64,000 nt of DNA from MED-G16 sp964467915 (GTDB lineage: Bacteria; Bacteroidota; Bacteroidia; Cytophagales; MED-G16). Where the stretch lies: NCBI GenBank assembly GCA_964467915.1, contig CAYXSW010000001.1, positions 1-64,000 of the forward strand, read 5' to 3'. Shown one piece after another: positions 26,004 through 35,218 of this stretch. Positions within the stretch are counted from its first letter, which is position 1. Each line of letters begins with the position of its first letter. A model generated the notes under the pieces. That model ran no database searches, had not been told where the DNA came from, and saw only the letters and a list, made by a program, of their open reading frames with translations. Position numbers and translations under genes: made by a program.

Positions 26004-26428
26004 AAATAATTATTGGTTCAGACCATGCGGGATATGAATACAAGTCCGATTTAATATCTTTCCTAGAAAAGGAAGGTGTTGACTATGAAGACTGCGGTTG
26101 TTATTCTGTAGATTCTGTAGATTACCCAGATTACGCACATGATGTTTCAAAAAAGGTCCTTAAAAATAAAGGATCTTTAGGGGTGTTGATTTGTGGAAGT
26201 GCAAACGGGGTTGCGATGGCTTCTAACAAACACGCGGGAATAAGAGCGGCGATATGTTGGAACAAAAAAATTTCCAGTTTAGCTATTACTCATAATAATG
26301 CTAATGTGTTATGCATTCCGGCTCGATTTATTTCGAAGGAAGAACAAAAGAAAATATTAAAAGCTTTTATGAGCTCTGACTTCCAAGGAGGAAGACACGA
26401 AAGAAGGGTGAAAAAAATTGATCAATAA
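26000..26428 (+). CDS. rpiB: ribose-5-phosphate isomerase B-type sugar-phosphate isomerase
   Basis: A 142-residue RpiB/LacAB fold protein, interconverting ribose 5-phosphate and ribulose 5-phosphate. GSDHAGYEYKSDLISFLEKEG forms the N-terminal site. The catalytic cysteine lies in GVLICGSANGVAMASNKHAGIRAA (about C65). HNNANVLCIPARFI is the third family block. The start overlaps the end of tatC by 4 bases. The cytoplasmic enzyme provides an RpiA-independent route in the pentose phosphate pathway. Confidence 0.92.
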   Translation: MKIIIGSDHAGYEYKSDLISFLEKEGVDYEDCGCYSVDSVDYPDYAHDVSKKVLKNKGSLGVLICGSANGVAMASNKHAGIRAAICWNKKISSLAITHNNANVLCIPARFISKEEQKKILKAFMSSDFQGGRHERRVKKIDQ

Positions 26429-26789
26429 GTTGAAGAGACAAAGAATAGAAAAACACGAAAGTTTAATTCATAGAGTTGTAAACGAATATATTATTAGAGA
26501 AGGAAGTTCTTTTTTAAAAAATGAATTTGTTACAATAATGGGCATAAAATTATCTCCAGACCTCAGTGTTGCGTTAATATTTATAAGTGCTCTTGACAAC
26601 TCCAAATCGGATTTTGTAAATGATAGGTTTCAAGAAAGAAAACACGACATAAAACAATATATAGTAAAAGCTATCGGCAAAAAAATTAGAAAAATTCCTG
26701 AAATAAAATTTATTCTTGACAGCACAGAGCATGAGGCTTCAAAAGTCAATAAGATAATATCTAACTTAGATATACCTCCAAAAAAATAA
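26418..26789 (+). CDS. rbfA: ribosome-binding factor A
   Basis: A 123-residue KH-type fold protein that helps 16S rRNA maturation in the 30S subunit. It matches RbfA in size and pattern: KLKRQRIEKHESLIHRVVNEYI at the N-terminus, VTIMGIKLSPDLSVALIFISAL in the middle, and IGKKIRKIPEIKFILDSTEHEASKVNKII at the end. The start is non-ATG: TTG at 26418 (overlapping rpiB by 11) or another TTG four codons on; no in-frame ATG exists near the N-terminus. It sits between rpiB and the permease gene. Confidence 0.85.
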   Translation: MINKLKRQRIEKHESLIHRVVNEYIIREGSSFLKNEFVTIMGIKLSPDLSVALIFISALDNSKSDFVNDRFQERKHDIKQYIVKAIGKKIRKIPEIKFILDSTEHEASKVNKIISNLDIPPKK

Positions 26790-26790
26790 A

Positions 26791-28029
26791 ATGAATTTTT
26801 CTTTTAAAACAGCAACAAAACTTATCTTTTCAAAAAAGAAAAAAACACTAATAAACTTTCTTTCCTATACCTCTATTTTAACTTTATCCATTGGAACGGC
26901 CGCAATGATTGTGGTCTTATCTGTGTACAACGGTTTAGAGGAAACTTTAAAATCTATATATAATGACTTTGACCCCGACATCAAGGTAGAAAAAAAAGAG
27001 GGGCTATTCTTTGAAAACAACCTTATTGAGAATATTAACAAAATAAGTTTGGTCAAAGAAGTTTCGGCGATAATTGAAAACAAAGTAATCATTCAAAATG
27101 AAGAAAAAGAAGTTGTAGCATATATCAAAGGGGTAGATAAAAACTTTAGCAAACAAAACAGAATAAAAAATAACTTAACTGAGGGTGATTTTATTTTTAA
27201 AAAAAACTCTCTAGACCATGGAATAATAGGAAGGGGTCTTAAATATTCTTTAGGAATTAAAGTAAATTCTGATTTTCAAAGTATAGATGTATTTGCTTTA
27301 AACCAAAACATTAACCTAAAACCAAACTCTTTGTCTAAAAAACTTTATAATAAAAAACCGCTTAAGGTTGGTGGTGTTTTTGCGATTGAAAGTGGTTTTG
27401 ATAACAATTATATTTTTACTTCTCTTAATTTCGCTCAAAATTTATTAAGTAAAAACAACAAAATATCCGCCTATGAAGTTTCTCTTAAAAACAACTACCA
27501 ATCAGAAGAAGCTAAAGAAAAAATAAAAAAAGTTTTAGGTGATGCGTTTAGGGTTTCTACAGGTTTAGAACAGAGAGAGGGTTTGTATAAAATACTTAAA
27601 TCTGAAAAGCTTGTTGTATATTTTGTTTTTTTTGTGGTGTTGCTTTTAAGCTCAATAAATATATTTTTTCTTTTAATAATGATGGGCGTTGAGAAGAAAA
27701 AAGATATCTCGGTAATGTTTTCTCTGGGAGTAAAAAAACATCAAATAAGAAATGTTTTTCTTTTTCATGGAATATTAACAGGAATAATTGGAGTGTCTTT
27801 TGGGATAATAGCCGGCACTCTTGTAACCTGGGCTCAGAAAACATATGGAATTATTAAAATTCAAATGACAAGCTCTATCCTTGACGCATACCCAGTAAGT
27901 TTAATATCAACAGACATAATCACAATTACTTTAATGGTAATATTTGTGGCGTCACTAGCGTCTCTTCTTCCGGCACTAATGTCATCGTCTAATAAAAATT
28001 TTATTAATACTAAAAATGTTTTTTCATGA
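26791..28029 (+). CDS. LolC/LolE-type ABC transporter permease (FtsX family)
   Basis: A 412-residue inner-membrane protein: one N-terminal helix (LINFLSYTSILTLSIGTAAMIVVLSVYNGLE), a ~230-residue MacB-like periplasmic domain, then three C-terminal helices of an FtsX domain (LVVYFVFFVVLLLSSINIFFLLIMMGVEKKKDISVMFSLG). Such proteins release outer-membrane lipoproteins (LolCDE). No ATPase gene is adjacent, so the partner is elsewhere. It starts one base after rbfA and its stop overlaps the next ATG by four bases. MacB-type efflux is the alternative. Confidence 0.8.
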   Translation: MNFSFKTATKLIFSKKKKTLINFLSYTSILTLSIGTAAMIVVLSVYNGLEETLKSIYNDFDPDIKVEKKEGLFFENNLIENINKISLVKEVSAIIENKVIIQNEEKEVVAYIKGVDKNFSKQNRIKNNLTEGDFIFKKNSLDHGIIGRGLKYSLGIKVNSDFQSIDVFALNQNINLKPNSLSKKLYNKKPLKVGGVFAIESGFDNNYIFTSLNFAQNLLSKNNKISAYEVSLKNNYQSEEAKEKIKKVLGDAFRVSTGLEQREGLYKILKSEKLVVYFVFFVVLLLSSINIFFLLIMMGVEKKKDISVMFSLGVKKHQIRNVFLFHGILTGIIGVSFGIIAGTLVTWAQKTYGIIKIQMTSSILDAYPVSLISTDIITITLMVIFVASLASLLPALMSSSNKNFINTKNVFS

Positions 28030-28430
28030 AATTAAAGATAGGGGAAAGCTATAAAGAAGAGTTTATAATTACCCAAGAGATGGTAAATAAATTCGCTGAG
28101 TTAAGTGGAGATAAAAACCCTCTTCATATTGATAAGAAGTTTGCGTCAAAAACAAGGTTTAAAAAACCTATTGTACACGGACTTTTTTCTGTTACATCCT
28201 TTGGTAAAGTAATGGGAACAAAATTTCCGGGCTCAGGGTCTATTCATGTGGGCCAAAATCTGAGCTTTAAGAGGCCTCTTTATCCCGACCGGAAGTATGT
28301 GGTGCGTATTGAGTTAATAAAGATTATAAAGGACAAACACTTTGGTGTTTTTAAAACTCAAATTTTTGACACAGAAGGCAACCTAATTGTTGACGGAACT
28401 GGAACTGCTCTTCACGAAGAAAAATTATAA
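28026..28430 (+). CDS. MaoC-family hot-dog hydratase
   Basis: A 134-residue single-hot-dog protein of the MaoC/(R)-specific enoyl-CoA hydratase group. The active-site block FAELSGDKNPLHIDKKFASKTRFKKPIVHG (about 23-52) has the conserved aspartate and histidine. GSIHVGQNLSFKRPLYP is the second block. It probably hydrates an enoyl-CoA or acts in fatty-acid metabolism, but the substrate cannot be told. It ends the rightward glyA-tatC-rpiB-rbfA-permease run and overlaps the convergent metalloprotease gene by 6 bases. Confidence 0.85.
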   Translation: MKLKIGESYKEEFIITQEMVNKFAELSGDKNPLHIDKKFASKTRFKKPIVHGLFSVTSFGKVMGTKFPGSGSIHVGQNLSFKRPLYPDRKYVVRIELIKIIKDKHFGVFKTQIFDTEGNLIVDGTGTALHEEKL

Positions 28431-30872
28431 TTCACTTTCACAAGCAAACAATAAATTGTCGTAAGATCCAATAGGGGAACCGTCTGGAGCTTTTAGCTCT
28501 TCAGGGTATTGGACCTCTATCTCACCTGACAAAAACTTATCTATCTTATCAGAGAGGTAATGGTGGTGATATTGATCGGGGTCTTTCTTGTCTAGCTCTT
28601 TTCTTAAGCTCTTAAGCGCTGAGTAAACTCTAGCATTAACCTCTTCGTGTGTCTTTTGATTGTTGGCCAACATAAAAATATGATTTAAAACAGAATGGTT
28701 AACCATTTTTGAAATTTCTATTTCTACACTTGATAAAACAAGGTTTTCATTTTTATACATCCTTTCTTTTAGAATTGTCTCGTTTATAATTTGGTTTAAG
28801 ACATTAGTAAAGCCGGGTTGTTGGTAAGTATCTCGAGCTTTTAATGTAAGTAATCTGGATGCTCTTTCTGGATTTAACAACATTTTTAAAGTTAACGTAG
28901 TCGCGGTTTCTGCTGCGGCTAAATAATCAAATGTTAGGCCTGTTCTTGACTTAAAGGTTTCTCGTGTTCTTGGATAACCAAATGCCCTTGGGGGAATTAG
29001 CTTAATCAGGCTTTCAGGAAGAGAGAGGTTTTTTGGATCAATAGAGCTCAATAAAGATTTTAGGGCTTTAATTTGTTGGTCTTTTGATAACATTTTAGTC
29101 ACCAGCTGACCGTCACCCTTTAGTGCGTAGTTATAGTTTAAACCACCGACAACTTTTGCGGCGGCCTCGATCTGATATCTGTGAAGAAGATACATCGGCA
29201 CTAAGACTTCTTCTATACTTGACATCGGCTCACCTAATTTTATTGCATTATCTGAAAAATTATCTAATATATGTCTCCTGATAACAAGCATTTGATTTAA
29301 TTCGTCTGCCGCATCAAACCCATTATCCCAAAGATGTGACCTTGGGTGAGCGCTACTTAGAGGTCTTGAGTCTTGATCGGTAATAAAATAAATATCTTCT
29401 TCATAACCGTCTTGTAAGATTTTTTCTAATTCATTCGTTTCGTTAGAATCAAATTGTCTATATCCCCAATTAATTGCAAGTTTATCCCATTCACCTATCC
29501 CGTGATCGTAAGCATCTGAAAGGTCTATTTTATTTTCAGAAAATTTAATCAGAGGGTGTGGATAATCCATAACAGATTTTCTGTTTCTTGCACTTGAAAT
29601 ATAATTATGTGAAAGTCCAATGGTGTGTCCAACCTCATGAGCAGACAACTGCCTTAATCTTTTTATAGCCATTTCCTCCATAAGATCACTTTTGTTGCTG
29701 TCAGCATATGGCCTAAGTAAACCCTCTGCAATAAGATAGTCTTGCCTAACTCTTAACGAGCCAAGAGAGACGTGGCCTTTAATTATCTCCCCAGTCCTTG
29801 GGTCAACCACTGATGATCCATATGACCAACCTCTAGTAGAACGATGAACCCACTGAATAACATTATATCTAACATCTAACATGTCGGCCCCTTCAGGTAA
29901 TACCTTAATCTGAAACGCATTTTTAAAGCCAGCAGCTTCAAACGCTTCATTCCACCATGAAGCCCCCTCTATTAGTGCTGATTTTACCGGCTCTGGAACT
30001 CCCCTGTCTAAGTAATAGACTATTGGTTCTGCCGCCTCACTTATTTCTTGGTTAGGATGTTTTTTAATTAACCTGTGTCTTCTTATGTACTTTACATGTA
30101 GGTCGTCTGCGATAGGGCTAGCATAATCATAAAACGTCATGGCACCATATCCTGCCCTAGGGTCAAATTTTCTTGGAGTATAGCCGTCATCAGGAAGCCG
30201 CACAAAAGAGTGTCTAGTTCTAACAGAAAAAGCCTCAGCGTCAGGTGACACAGACCTTAGCCACCCACCTGTGGCCACCCCCCTAAATGTTAAAAAAGAC
30301 TCTAGCTCAGAATTAAGAGGAAAGTTTTTTGAATTTGAGTTATCGAATGAAGAAGATGTTTTGTCTATCATAAAAGACCCTTGTTTTCTTTGCATTAGTC
30401 TTTGTGATATTTTATGAGAATCTTTCAAAACAAACTCTGAAGCGTCTAATAAATATCGAGAATTGGATTGGGCCACTACTGTAAAGCCCCACAAAGTTGA
30501 CTTTGCAAAAGCGTCCTCAACAGACTTGATCTCTTCATTATTATCTGACACCGCTCTAAACTTATAATTAGGTTGAACCATTAAAACCTTTGGTCCCATC
30601 TTTATAAACTTAACAATTCTTGACCCTCCAATTTGCCCCCTATCTAAACCAATATCATTTGACCCAACGCCGGCAGAAAGATAATTTATATATAACATCT
30701 CGTGGTTTAATTTTGAAATCTCTAGGTATAACTTCCCTTTGTTATCATCCCAATAATAGTTTAGAAAACCCTCTTTTTTTGTTAAACCTTTGGTGAAAGA
30801 CTCAATGTTTTGTGCATACGATGTTGGGCTTAACCAAATTAATGATAATAAAATGTATATAAATTTTTTCAT
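28425..30872 (-). CDS. secreted zinc metalloprotease of the DUF5117/DUF4953 type
   Basis: An 815-residue exported protein with a signal peptide ending near YAQN (residue 21). The zinc-binding helix HEVGHTIGLSHNY begins at H412, giving the extended HExxHxxGxxH metzincin motif. The N-terminal third (about 25-215) matches the DUF5117 layout common in Bacteroidota, and the part after the active site is helical. No T9SS tail is visible at the C-terminus (LLFACESEL), so a periplasmic or membrane-associated location is likely. It lies 10 bases downstream of the DUF6702 gene on the same strand. Confidence 0.85.
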   Translation of the reverse strand: MKKFIYILLSLIWLSPTSYAQNIESFTKGLTKKEGFLNYYWDDNKGKLYLEISKLNHEMLYINYLSAGVGSNDIGLDRGQIGGSRIVKFIKMGPKVLMVQPNYKFRAVSDNNEEIKSVEDAFAKSTLWGFTVVAQSNSRYLLDASEFVLKDSHKISQRLMQRKQGSFMIDKTSSSFDNSNSKNFPLNSELESFLTFRGVATGGWLRSVSPDAEAFSVRTRHSFVRLPDDGYTPRKFDPRAGYGAMTFYDYASPIADDLHVKYIRRHRLIKKHPNQEISEAAEPIVYYLDRGVPEPVKSALIEGASWWNEAFEAAGFKNAFQIKVLPEGADMLDVRYNVIQWVHRSTRGWSYGSSVVDPRTGEIIKGHVSLGSLRVRQDYLIAEGLLRPYADSNKSDLMEEMAIKRLRQLSAHEVGHTIGLSHNYISSARNRKSVMDYPHPLIKFSENKIDLSDAYDHGIGEWDKLAINWGYRQFDSNETNELEKILQDGYEEDIYFITDQDSRPLSSAHPRSHLWDNGFDAADELNQMLVIRRHILDNFSDNAIKLGEPMSSIEEVLVPMYLLHRYQIEAAAKVVGGLNYNYALKGDGQLVTKMLSKDQQIKALKSLLSSIDPKNLSLPESLIKLIPPRAFGYPRTRETFKSRTGLTFDYLAAAETATTLTLKMLLNPERASRLLTLKARDTYQQPGFTNVLNQIINETILKERMYKNENLVLSSVEIEISKMVNHSVLNHIFMLANNQKTHEEVNARVYSALKSLRKELDKKDPDQYHHHYLSDKIDKFLSGEIEVQYPEELKAPDGSPIGSYDNLLFACESEL

Positions 30873-30882
30873 GGGTTTTGTT

Positions 30883-31365
30883 TTAACGTTTAATTACAAT
30901 CTTCTCAGAGACTTTAGGGTATTTTAACTTAATAGTATAAAGATTATTATCCATTTCAAAATATATTAAATTTTCTTGACCATCAAAATAAGAAAACAAA
31001 GAGGTGTCTTTTATGTATAGGCCATCAAAGTCTTCAACCCCTAAAATCTCGTAATAACAATTGATAGTTCCGTTTAAATATTCATGGCCAAGGTAGTTTA
31101 TTTTTTTTTTCTCTCCGTTGATCTCAAAAACCAAGTGGTCAGAAAGATAGTTTTTAATGTGTTTATCCACTGAGTCTTTCTCTGAACTTAATACATCAAA
31201 ATAAGAAAGTTGGTATTTTTTCTTTAATGCTAATTCTAAATCATCAAAGAATATTTTTTTTTGTACCTCAATAGCTTTTCTCTCATTATCATATTCCATG
31301 TAAGAGACACTGACATAAAATTTGTGGGCAAATAAAAATGAAATAGTTGTTAGTATGCTTATCAT
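30883..31365 (-). CDS. DUF6702 family exported protein (copy 1)
   Basis: About 160 residues from the ATG giving MISILTTISFLFAHKFYVS. A longer start at 31425 would overlap the divergent HupE gene and add a charged extension. After the short signal peptide comes HKFYVSVSYMEYD, KIFFDDLELAL and a beta-rich remainder. The pattern (histidine just after the signal, then a DDLELAL helix) resembles the extracytoplasmic N-terminal domain found fused to HupE/UreJ_2 proteins in other phyla. A second copy is at the right end of the window. The gene is divergent from hupE. Confidence 0.75.
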   Translation of the reverse strand: MISILTTISFLFAHKFYVSVSYMEYDNERKAIEVQKKIFFDDLELALKKKYQLSYFDVLSSEKDSVDKHIKNYLSDHLVFEINGEKKKINYLGHEYLNGTINCYYEILGVEDFDGLYIKDTSLFSYFDGQENLIYFEMDNNLYTIKLKYPKVSEKIVIKR

Positions 31366-31411
31366 AATAATTTTAATAAATTTAACAACAAATTTTAACT
31401 GATATAAATAT

Positions 31412-31990
31412 ATGGAAGAATTCAAAATATGGTTTTCGGTAGGATTTGATCATATCCTTAACGTCCAAGCGTTAGATCATATCCTTTTTGTTCTCGCTTT
31501 AGTTGTAATATATAAGCCAACCAGGGTAAAGCAAATTGTTTTATTAATAACCGCATTTACAGTTGGTCACTCTATAACTTTAATTATTTCTGCGTTAGAA
31601 TTAATTTCTTATGATCAGAAAATAATTGAGTTTGCCATACCTTTAACTATTGTCATAACGTCTATCAATAATATTATATCCAGAAAACAAGAACAAAGTA
31701 AATCGGTTGGTTTAAATTATTTTATTGCTTTGGTTTTTGGTTTAATCCACGGTCTTGGGTTTGCAAATTATTTAAAAGCATTATTGTTTAAGGGTAATAT
31801 TATCTTAGAGTTATTTTCTTTTAATGTTGGAATAGAGGTTGCTCAATTGGTCGTAGTGTCTGTTTTTTTAATTATTAGTTACTTAGGGTCAAATTACCTT
31901 TTCAGAAAAAGAGAAAACTGGGTGTTATTTGTGTCTTCTGCTATTTTTGGTATAAGTTTGATGTTAACGTTAAACGCAAAATTTTGGTGA
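31412..31990 (+). CDS. HupE/UreJ-family membrane protein, putative metal transporter
   Basis: A 192-residue membrane protein with about six helices. The family pattern is clear: GFDHILNVQALDHILFVLAL near the N-terminus, TAFTVGHSITLIIS (about 48-61), and GLIHGLGFANYLK (about 111-123), giving histidine and aspartate residues in membrane helices. HupE and UreJ are thought to import nickel or related metals. No hydrogenase or urease gene is nearby. Two large zinc peptidases surround it, so zinc or another metal is possible. It begins 46 bases from the divergent DUF6702 start. Confidence 0.85.
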   Translation: MEEFKIWFSVGFDHILNVQALDHILFVLALVVIYKPTRVKQIVLLITAFTVGHSITLIISALELISYDQKIIEFAIPLTIVITSINNIISRKQEQSKSVGLNYFIALVFGLIHGLGFANYLKALLFKGNIILELFSFNVGIEVAQLVVVSVFLIISYLGSNYLFRKRENWVLFVSSAIFGISLMLTLNAKFW

Positions 31991-31991
31991 T

Positions 31992-34259
31992 ATGAAAAAA
32001 ATTCTATGTTTAATCTTCCTTTTTAACTCATTCAACCTTTTATCACAAAGGTTTGCCTCACAAGAATCCTATGGGGAATGGGATAAAAAATTCGAACAAC
32101 TAGGGACCATGCTCCCTACCCCGAATTCATATAGAACAGCCTCTGGCGCTCCAGGTATAGATTACTGGCAACAAAGAGCCGACTACAAAATAAACGTGAT
32201 TCTTAACGATGATAACCAAACAATATCAGGCGAAGAAACCATAACATATTATAACAACTCCCCTGATATGTTAAGATATTTATGGGTACAGCTGGATCAA
32301 AACTTTAGAGCAGACGGCTCTAATACCCCTTTGGTTTCGCCCTCAAAAATGTCAAACTCAATAAGTGGCAAAAGACTCCAAAGTTTAACTAACTCTTACA
32401 CAAATATTGATGGGGAAAAGTATAATGGTGGATTCAAAATAGATCATGTTAAAGACTCTAATGGTAACACGTTAGCATATTCTGTTGTGAGCACAATGAT
32501 GAGAATTGACCTTGCAAAACCTATGAATTCAGGAGACAGCTTTTCATTCAACATTAAGTGGTCATATGAGGTAAATGACAGAATGAAAATTGGAGGAAGA
32601 AGTGGTTATGAGTATTTTCCTAAAGATGAAAACTTCAGCTATACAATAGCTCAATTCTTTCCCAGAATGGCGGTGTATGACGACAAAGAAGGGTGGCAAA
32701 ACAAACAGTTTCTTGGCAGAGGAGAATTTGCCTTAGCTTTTGGAGACTATGAGCTTAATATAACTGTCCCTGCTGATTTTATTGTTGCGGCAACAGGATC
32801 TCTTCAAAACGCTAAAGAGGTATTAAATAAGAAAGAGCTTGAAAGATTTGAGTTAGCTAAAAAGACTTTTGATAAGCCTGTTATAATTACAACTCAAGAA
32901 GAAACAATTGCAAAAGAAAAAAAGCCAACAAAAAACAAAACAAAAACATGGAAGTTTAAAGCAGAAATGGTTAGAGACGTAGCCTTTGCTGCATCAAGAA
33001 AATTTATTTGGGATGCGATGGCTGTAGACCTCGAAAACAACAACCCTTTAGCTATGTCGTATTATTCAAAAGAAGGTAACCCGTTATGGGAAAAGGAATC
33101 AACTGTCGCTGTTGCAAACACATTAAGAACTTATTCAAAACATACAGTTGAATACCCATACCCAGTAGCAATATCTGTTCATGCCGCATCAATAGGTATG
33201 GAGTACCCAATGATTTGTTTTAATTTTGGAAGACCAAATGAAGACGGCACATATTCTGAGGCAACAAAATGGGGAATGATTAGTGTTATAATTCATGAAG
33301 TAGGACATTTTTTTATTCCTATGATTATTAATTCGGATGAAAGACAATGGACTTGGATGGACGAAGGGCTTAATACTTTTGTGCAGTCTTTGACTCAAAG
33401 AGAATACTACAGCGATGGACCCTTAAGACGAGGTACGGCAGAAAGTATTGTAAATTATATGAAAATGCCAAAAGATATGTTGAGACCAATAATGACTAAT
33501 TCTGAACAAATTGCAGACAGAGAATTTGGGGCTAACGCATATGCAAAACCAGCAGCAGCATTAAGTGTTTTGAGGGAAACAATAATGGGGCCTGAGTTAT
33601 TTGACTACGCGTTTAAAGAGTATTCAAGAAGGTGGGCTTTTAAACACCCTGACCCCGCTGATTTTTTCAGAACCATGGAAGATGCAAGCGCTATTGATTT
33701 GGATTGGTTTTGGAGGGGGTGGTTTTATAGTACAGATAACGTAGATGTTTCCGTTGAAAAGGTGAAGTGGTTTAAAATGAAAAACATGGGTGAACCTTTT
33801 GAAAACAGAGCAAATGTAGAAGATAAGGAAATTTTTGGAAACAGAAAGATTGCCTCTGATCCCCCTAAATATTCTATTCCATTTAACCCCACTGAGTTTA
33901 ATTTTTCAGAAACAAACAAATATGAATATAGAGAATTCAGAAACTCTGTGAATGATGAGGCAATTAAGTTAGCTAACTCTAATAAAAACTTTTATGAGGT
34001 TACATTTAAAAATAACGGCGGATTAGTAACTCCTCTTATTATTGAGTGGACCTATGAAGATAATTCGAAAGAAATAGAGAAAATACCCGCTGAAATTTGG
34101 AGATTCAATGAGAAAGAGGTGACAAAGGTTTTCACAAAAGACAAGGTTGTTAAGAGCATAAAACTTGACCCTAATAAAGAGACGGCTGATGTTAACCTAA
34201 ATGACAACAACTACCCTCGTGTTGAAATTAAAACTGACTTTGATAGGTTTAACAACTAA
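31992..34259 (+). CDS. M1-family metallopeptidase, exported
   Basis: A 755-residue exported aminopeptidase-like protein with a signal peptide to about residue 19. An N-terminal beta domain (about 60-270) is followed by the thermolysin-like catalytic domain. The zinc motif is HEVGH at 435-439 with the third ligand E458 in WMDEGLNTF. The substrate-binding GxMEN motif is replaced by GMEYP (402-406), as in divergent M1 proteins. It probably trims peptides in the periplasm or at the surface. It starts one base after hupE and is likely cotranscribed. Confidence 0.9.
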   Translation: MKKILCLIFLFNSFNLLSQRFASQESYGEWDKKFEQLGTMLPTPNSYRTASGAPGIDYWQQRADYKINVILNDDNQTISGEETITYYNNSPDMLRYLWVQLDQNFRADGSNTPLVSPSKMSNSISGKRLQSLTNSYTNIDGEKYNGGFKIDHVKDSNGNTLAYSVVSTMMRIDLAKPMNSGDSFSFNIKWSYEVNDRMKIGGRSGYEYFPKDENFSYTIAQFFPRMAVYDDKEGWQNKQFLGRGEFALAFGDYELNITVPADFIVAATGSLQNAKEVLNKKELERFELAKKTFDKPVIITTQEETIAKEKKPTKNKTKTWKFKAEMVRDVAFAASRKFIWDAMAVDLENNNPLAMSYYSKEGNPLWEKESTVAVANTLRTYSKHTVEYPYPVAISVHAASIGMEYPMICFNFGRPNEDGTYSEATKWGMISVIIHEVGHFFIPMIINSDERQWTWMDEGLNTFVQSLTQREYYSDGPLRRGTAESIVNYMKMPKDMLRPIMTNSEQIADREFGANAYAKPAAALSVLRETIMGPELFDYAFKEYSRRWAFKHPDPADFFRTMEDASAIDLDWFWRGWFYSTDNVDVSVEKVKWFKMKNMGEPFENRANVEDKEIFGNRKIASDPPKYSIPFNPTEFNFSETNKYEYREFRNSVNDEAIKLANSNKNFYEVTFKNNGGLVTPLIIEWTYEDNSKEIEKIPAEIWRFNEKEVTKVFTKDKVVKSIKLDPNKETADVNLNDNNYPRVEIKTDFDRFNN

Positions 34260-35218
34260 AAGGGTAAGGATTTAAGGTCAACATTACCTCCTGTTAAAAT
34301 AATCACAATTCTTTTATTGGAGAATTTGTTTTTTTCTTTTATTAGTGCCGCAAGCGGTACAGCACAAGAGGGCTCACAAACTATCTTCATCCTCTCCCAA
34401 ATTAATTTCATCGCAAATATTATTTCTTCTTCTGAAACTGTAATTATTTCATCAGCACCATTTAAAATAATTTTAAATGTTCTCCTTGACAGTGATGTTT
34501 TTAAACCATCAGCTATTGTATTTGGGTTATCAACAGGAATTAATTTTTTCTTAACAAAAGACTCGTGTGCGTCAGAAGCATTTAATGGCTCAGAAAGCAC
34601 AACTTTTGTTTGTGGAGAATATAGCCTAGTTGATATTATAGTACCAGAAGCTAAACCGCCTCCACCAACAGGACACATAATATAATTTACACCTATTAGC
34701 TCTTCAAAAATTTCTTTTGCACAGGTTGCTTGGCCACAAATCACTTGTTCATTATCATATGGGTGTATAAAATTAGCTTCTGTTTCTTTTATAATTTTCT
34801 CACAAGTTTCTACCCTAGACTGTTCATTATTATCACATAAATAAACATTGGCCCCGTATCCTTTCACTGCGTTTATTTTAATTTTAGGGGCTCCTTTTGG
34901 CATAACAATGTGAGCTTTTGTTTTAGCAATTTTTGAAGAGAGCGCCACAGCTTGAGCGTGGTTTCCTGATGAATGAGTCACAAACCCCTTCTCTATTTTT
35001 TTTTTATCACAAGACATAACAGCGTTAACCGCTCCTCTCATTTTAAATGCTCCAATTTTTTGAAAGTTCTCACATTTAAAATACACCTCGCATCCCACAA
35101 GAGAATTAATTGCTCTTGACTTTAAAACTGGAGTGTTGTGAGTCCATTTTCTAACTATCTTATGTGCAGACTCTACCTTGTTCCTATAACCCTCTATGTC
35201 TAATGTGCCTCTAACCAT
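34256..35218 (-). CDS. threonine/serine dehydratase or serine racemase-like PLP enzyme
   Basis: A 320-residue fold-type II PLP enzyme. PLP lysine K59 is in KIGAFKMRGAVNAV, SSGNHAQAVAL is the substrate loop (about 84-94), and CPVGGGGLASGT (about 182-193) binds the phosphate. It has no C-terminal ACT regulatory domain, so it matches catabolic threonine dehydratase or serine racemase rather than biosynthetic IlvA. Its start overlaps the end of polA by 19 bases on the same strand. Which amino acid it uses cannot be decided from sequence. Confidence 0.87.
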   Translation of the reverse strand: MVRGTLDIEGYRNKVESAHKIVRKWTHNTPVLKSRAINSLVGCEVYFKCENFQKIGAFKMRGAVNAVMSCDKKKIEKGFVTHSSGNHAQAVALSSKIAKTKAHIVMPKGAPKIKINAVKGYGANVYLCDNNEQSRVETCEKIIKETEANFIHPYDNEQVICGQATCAKEIFEELIGVNYIMCPVGGGGLASGTIISTRLYSPQTKVVLSEPLNASDAHESFVKKKLIPVDNPNTIADGLKTSLSRRTFKIILNGADEIITVSEEEIIFAMKLIWERMKIVCEPSCAVPLAALIKEKNKFSNKRIVIILTGGNVDLKSLPF

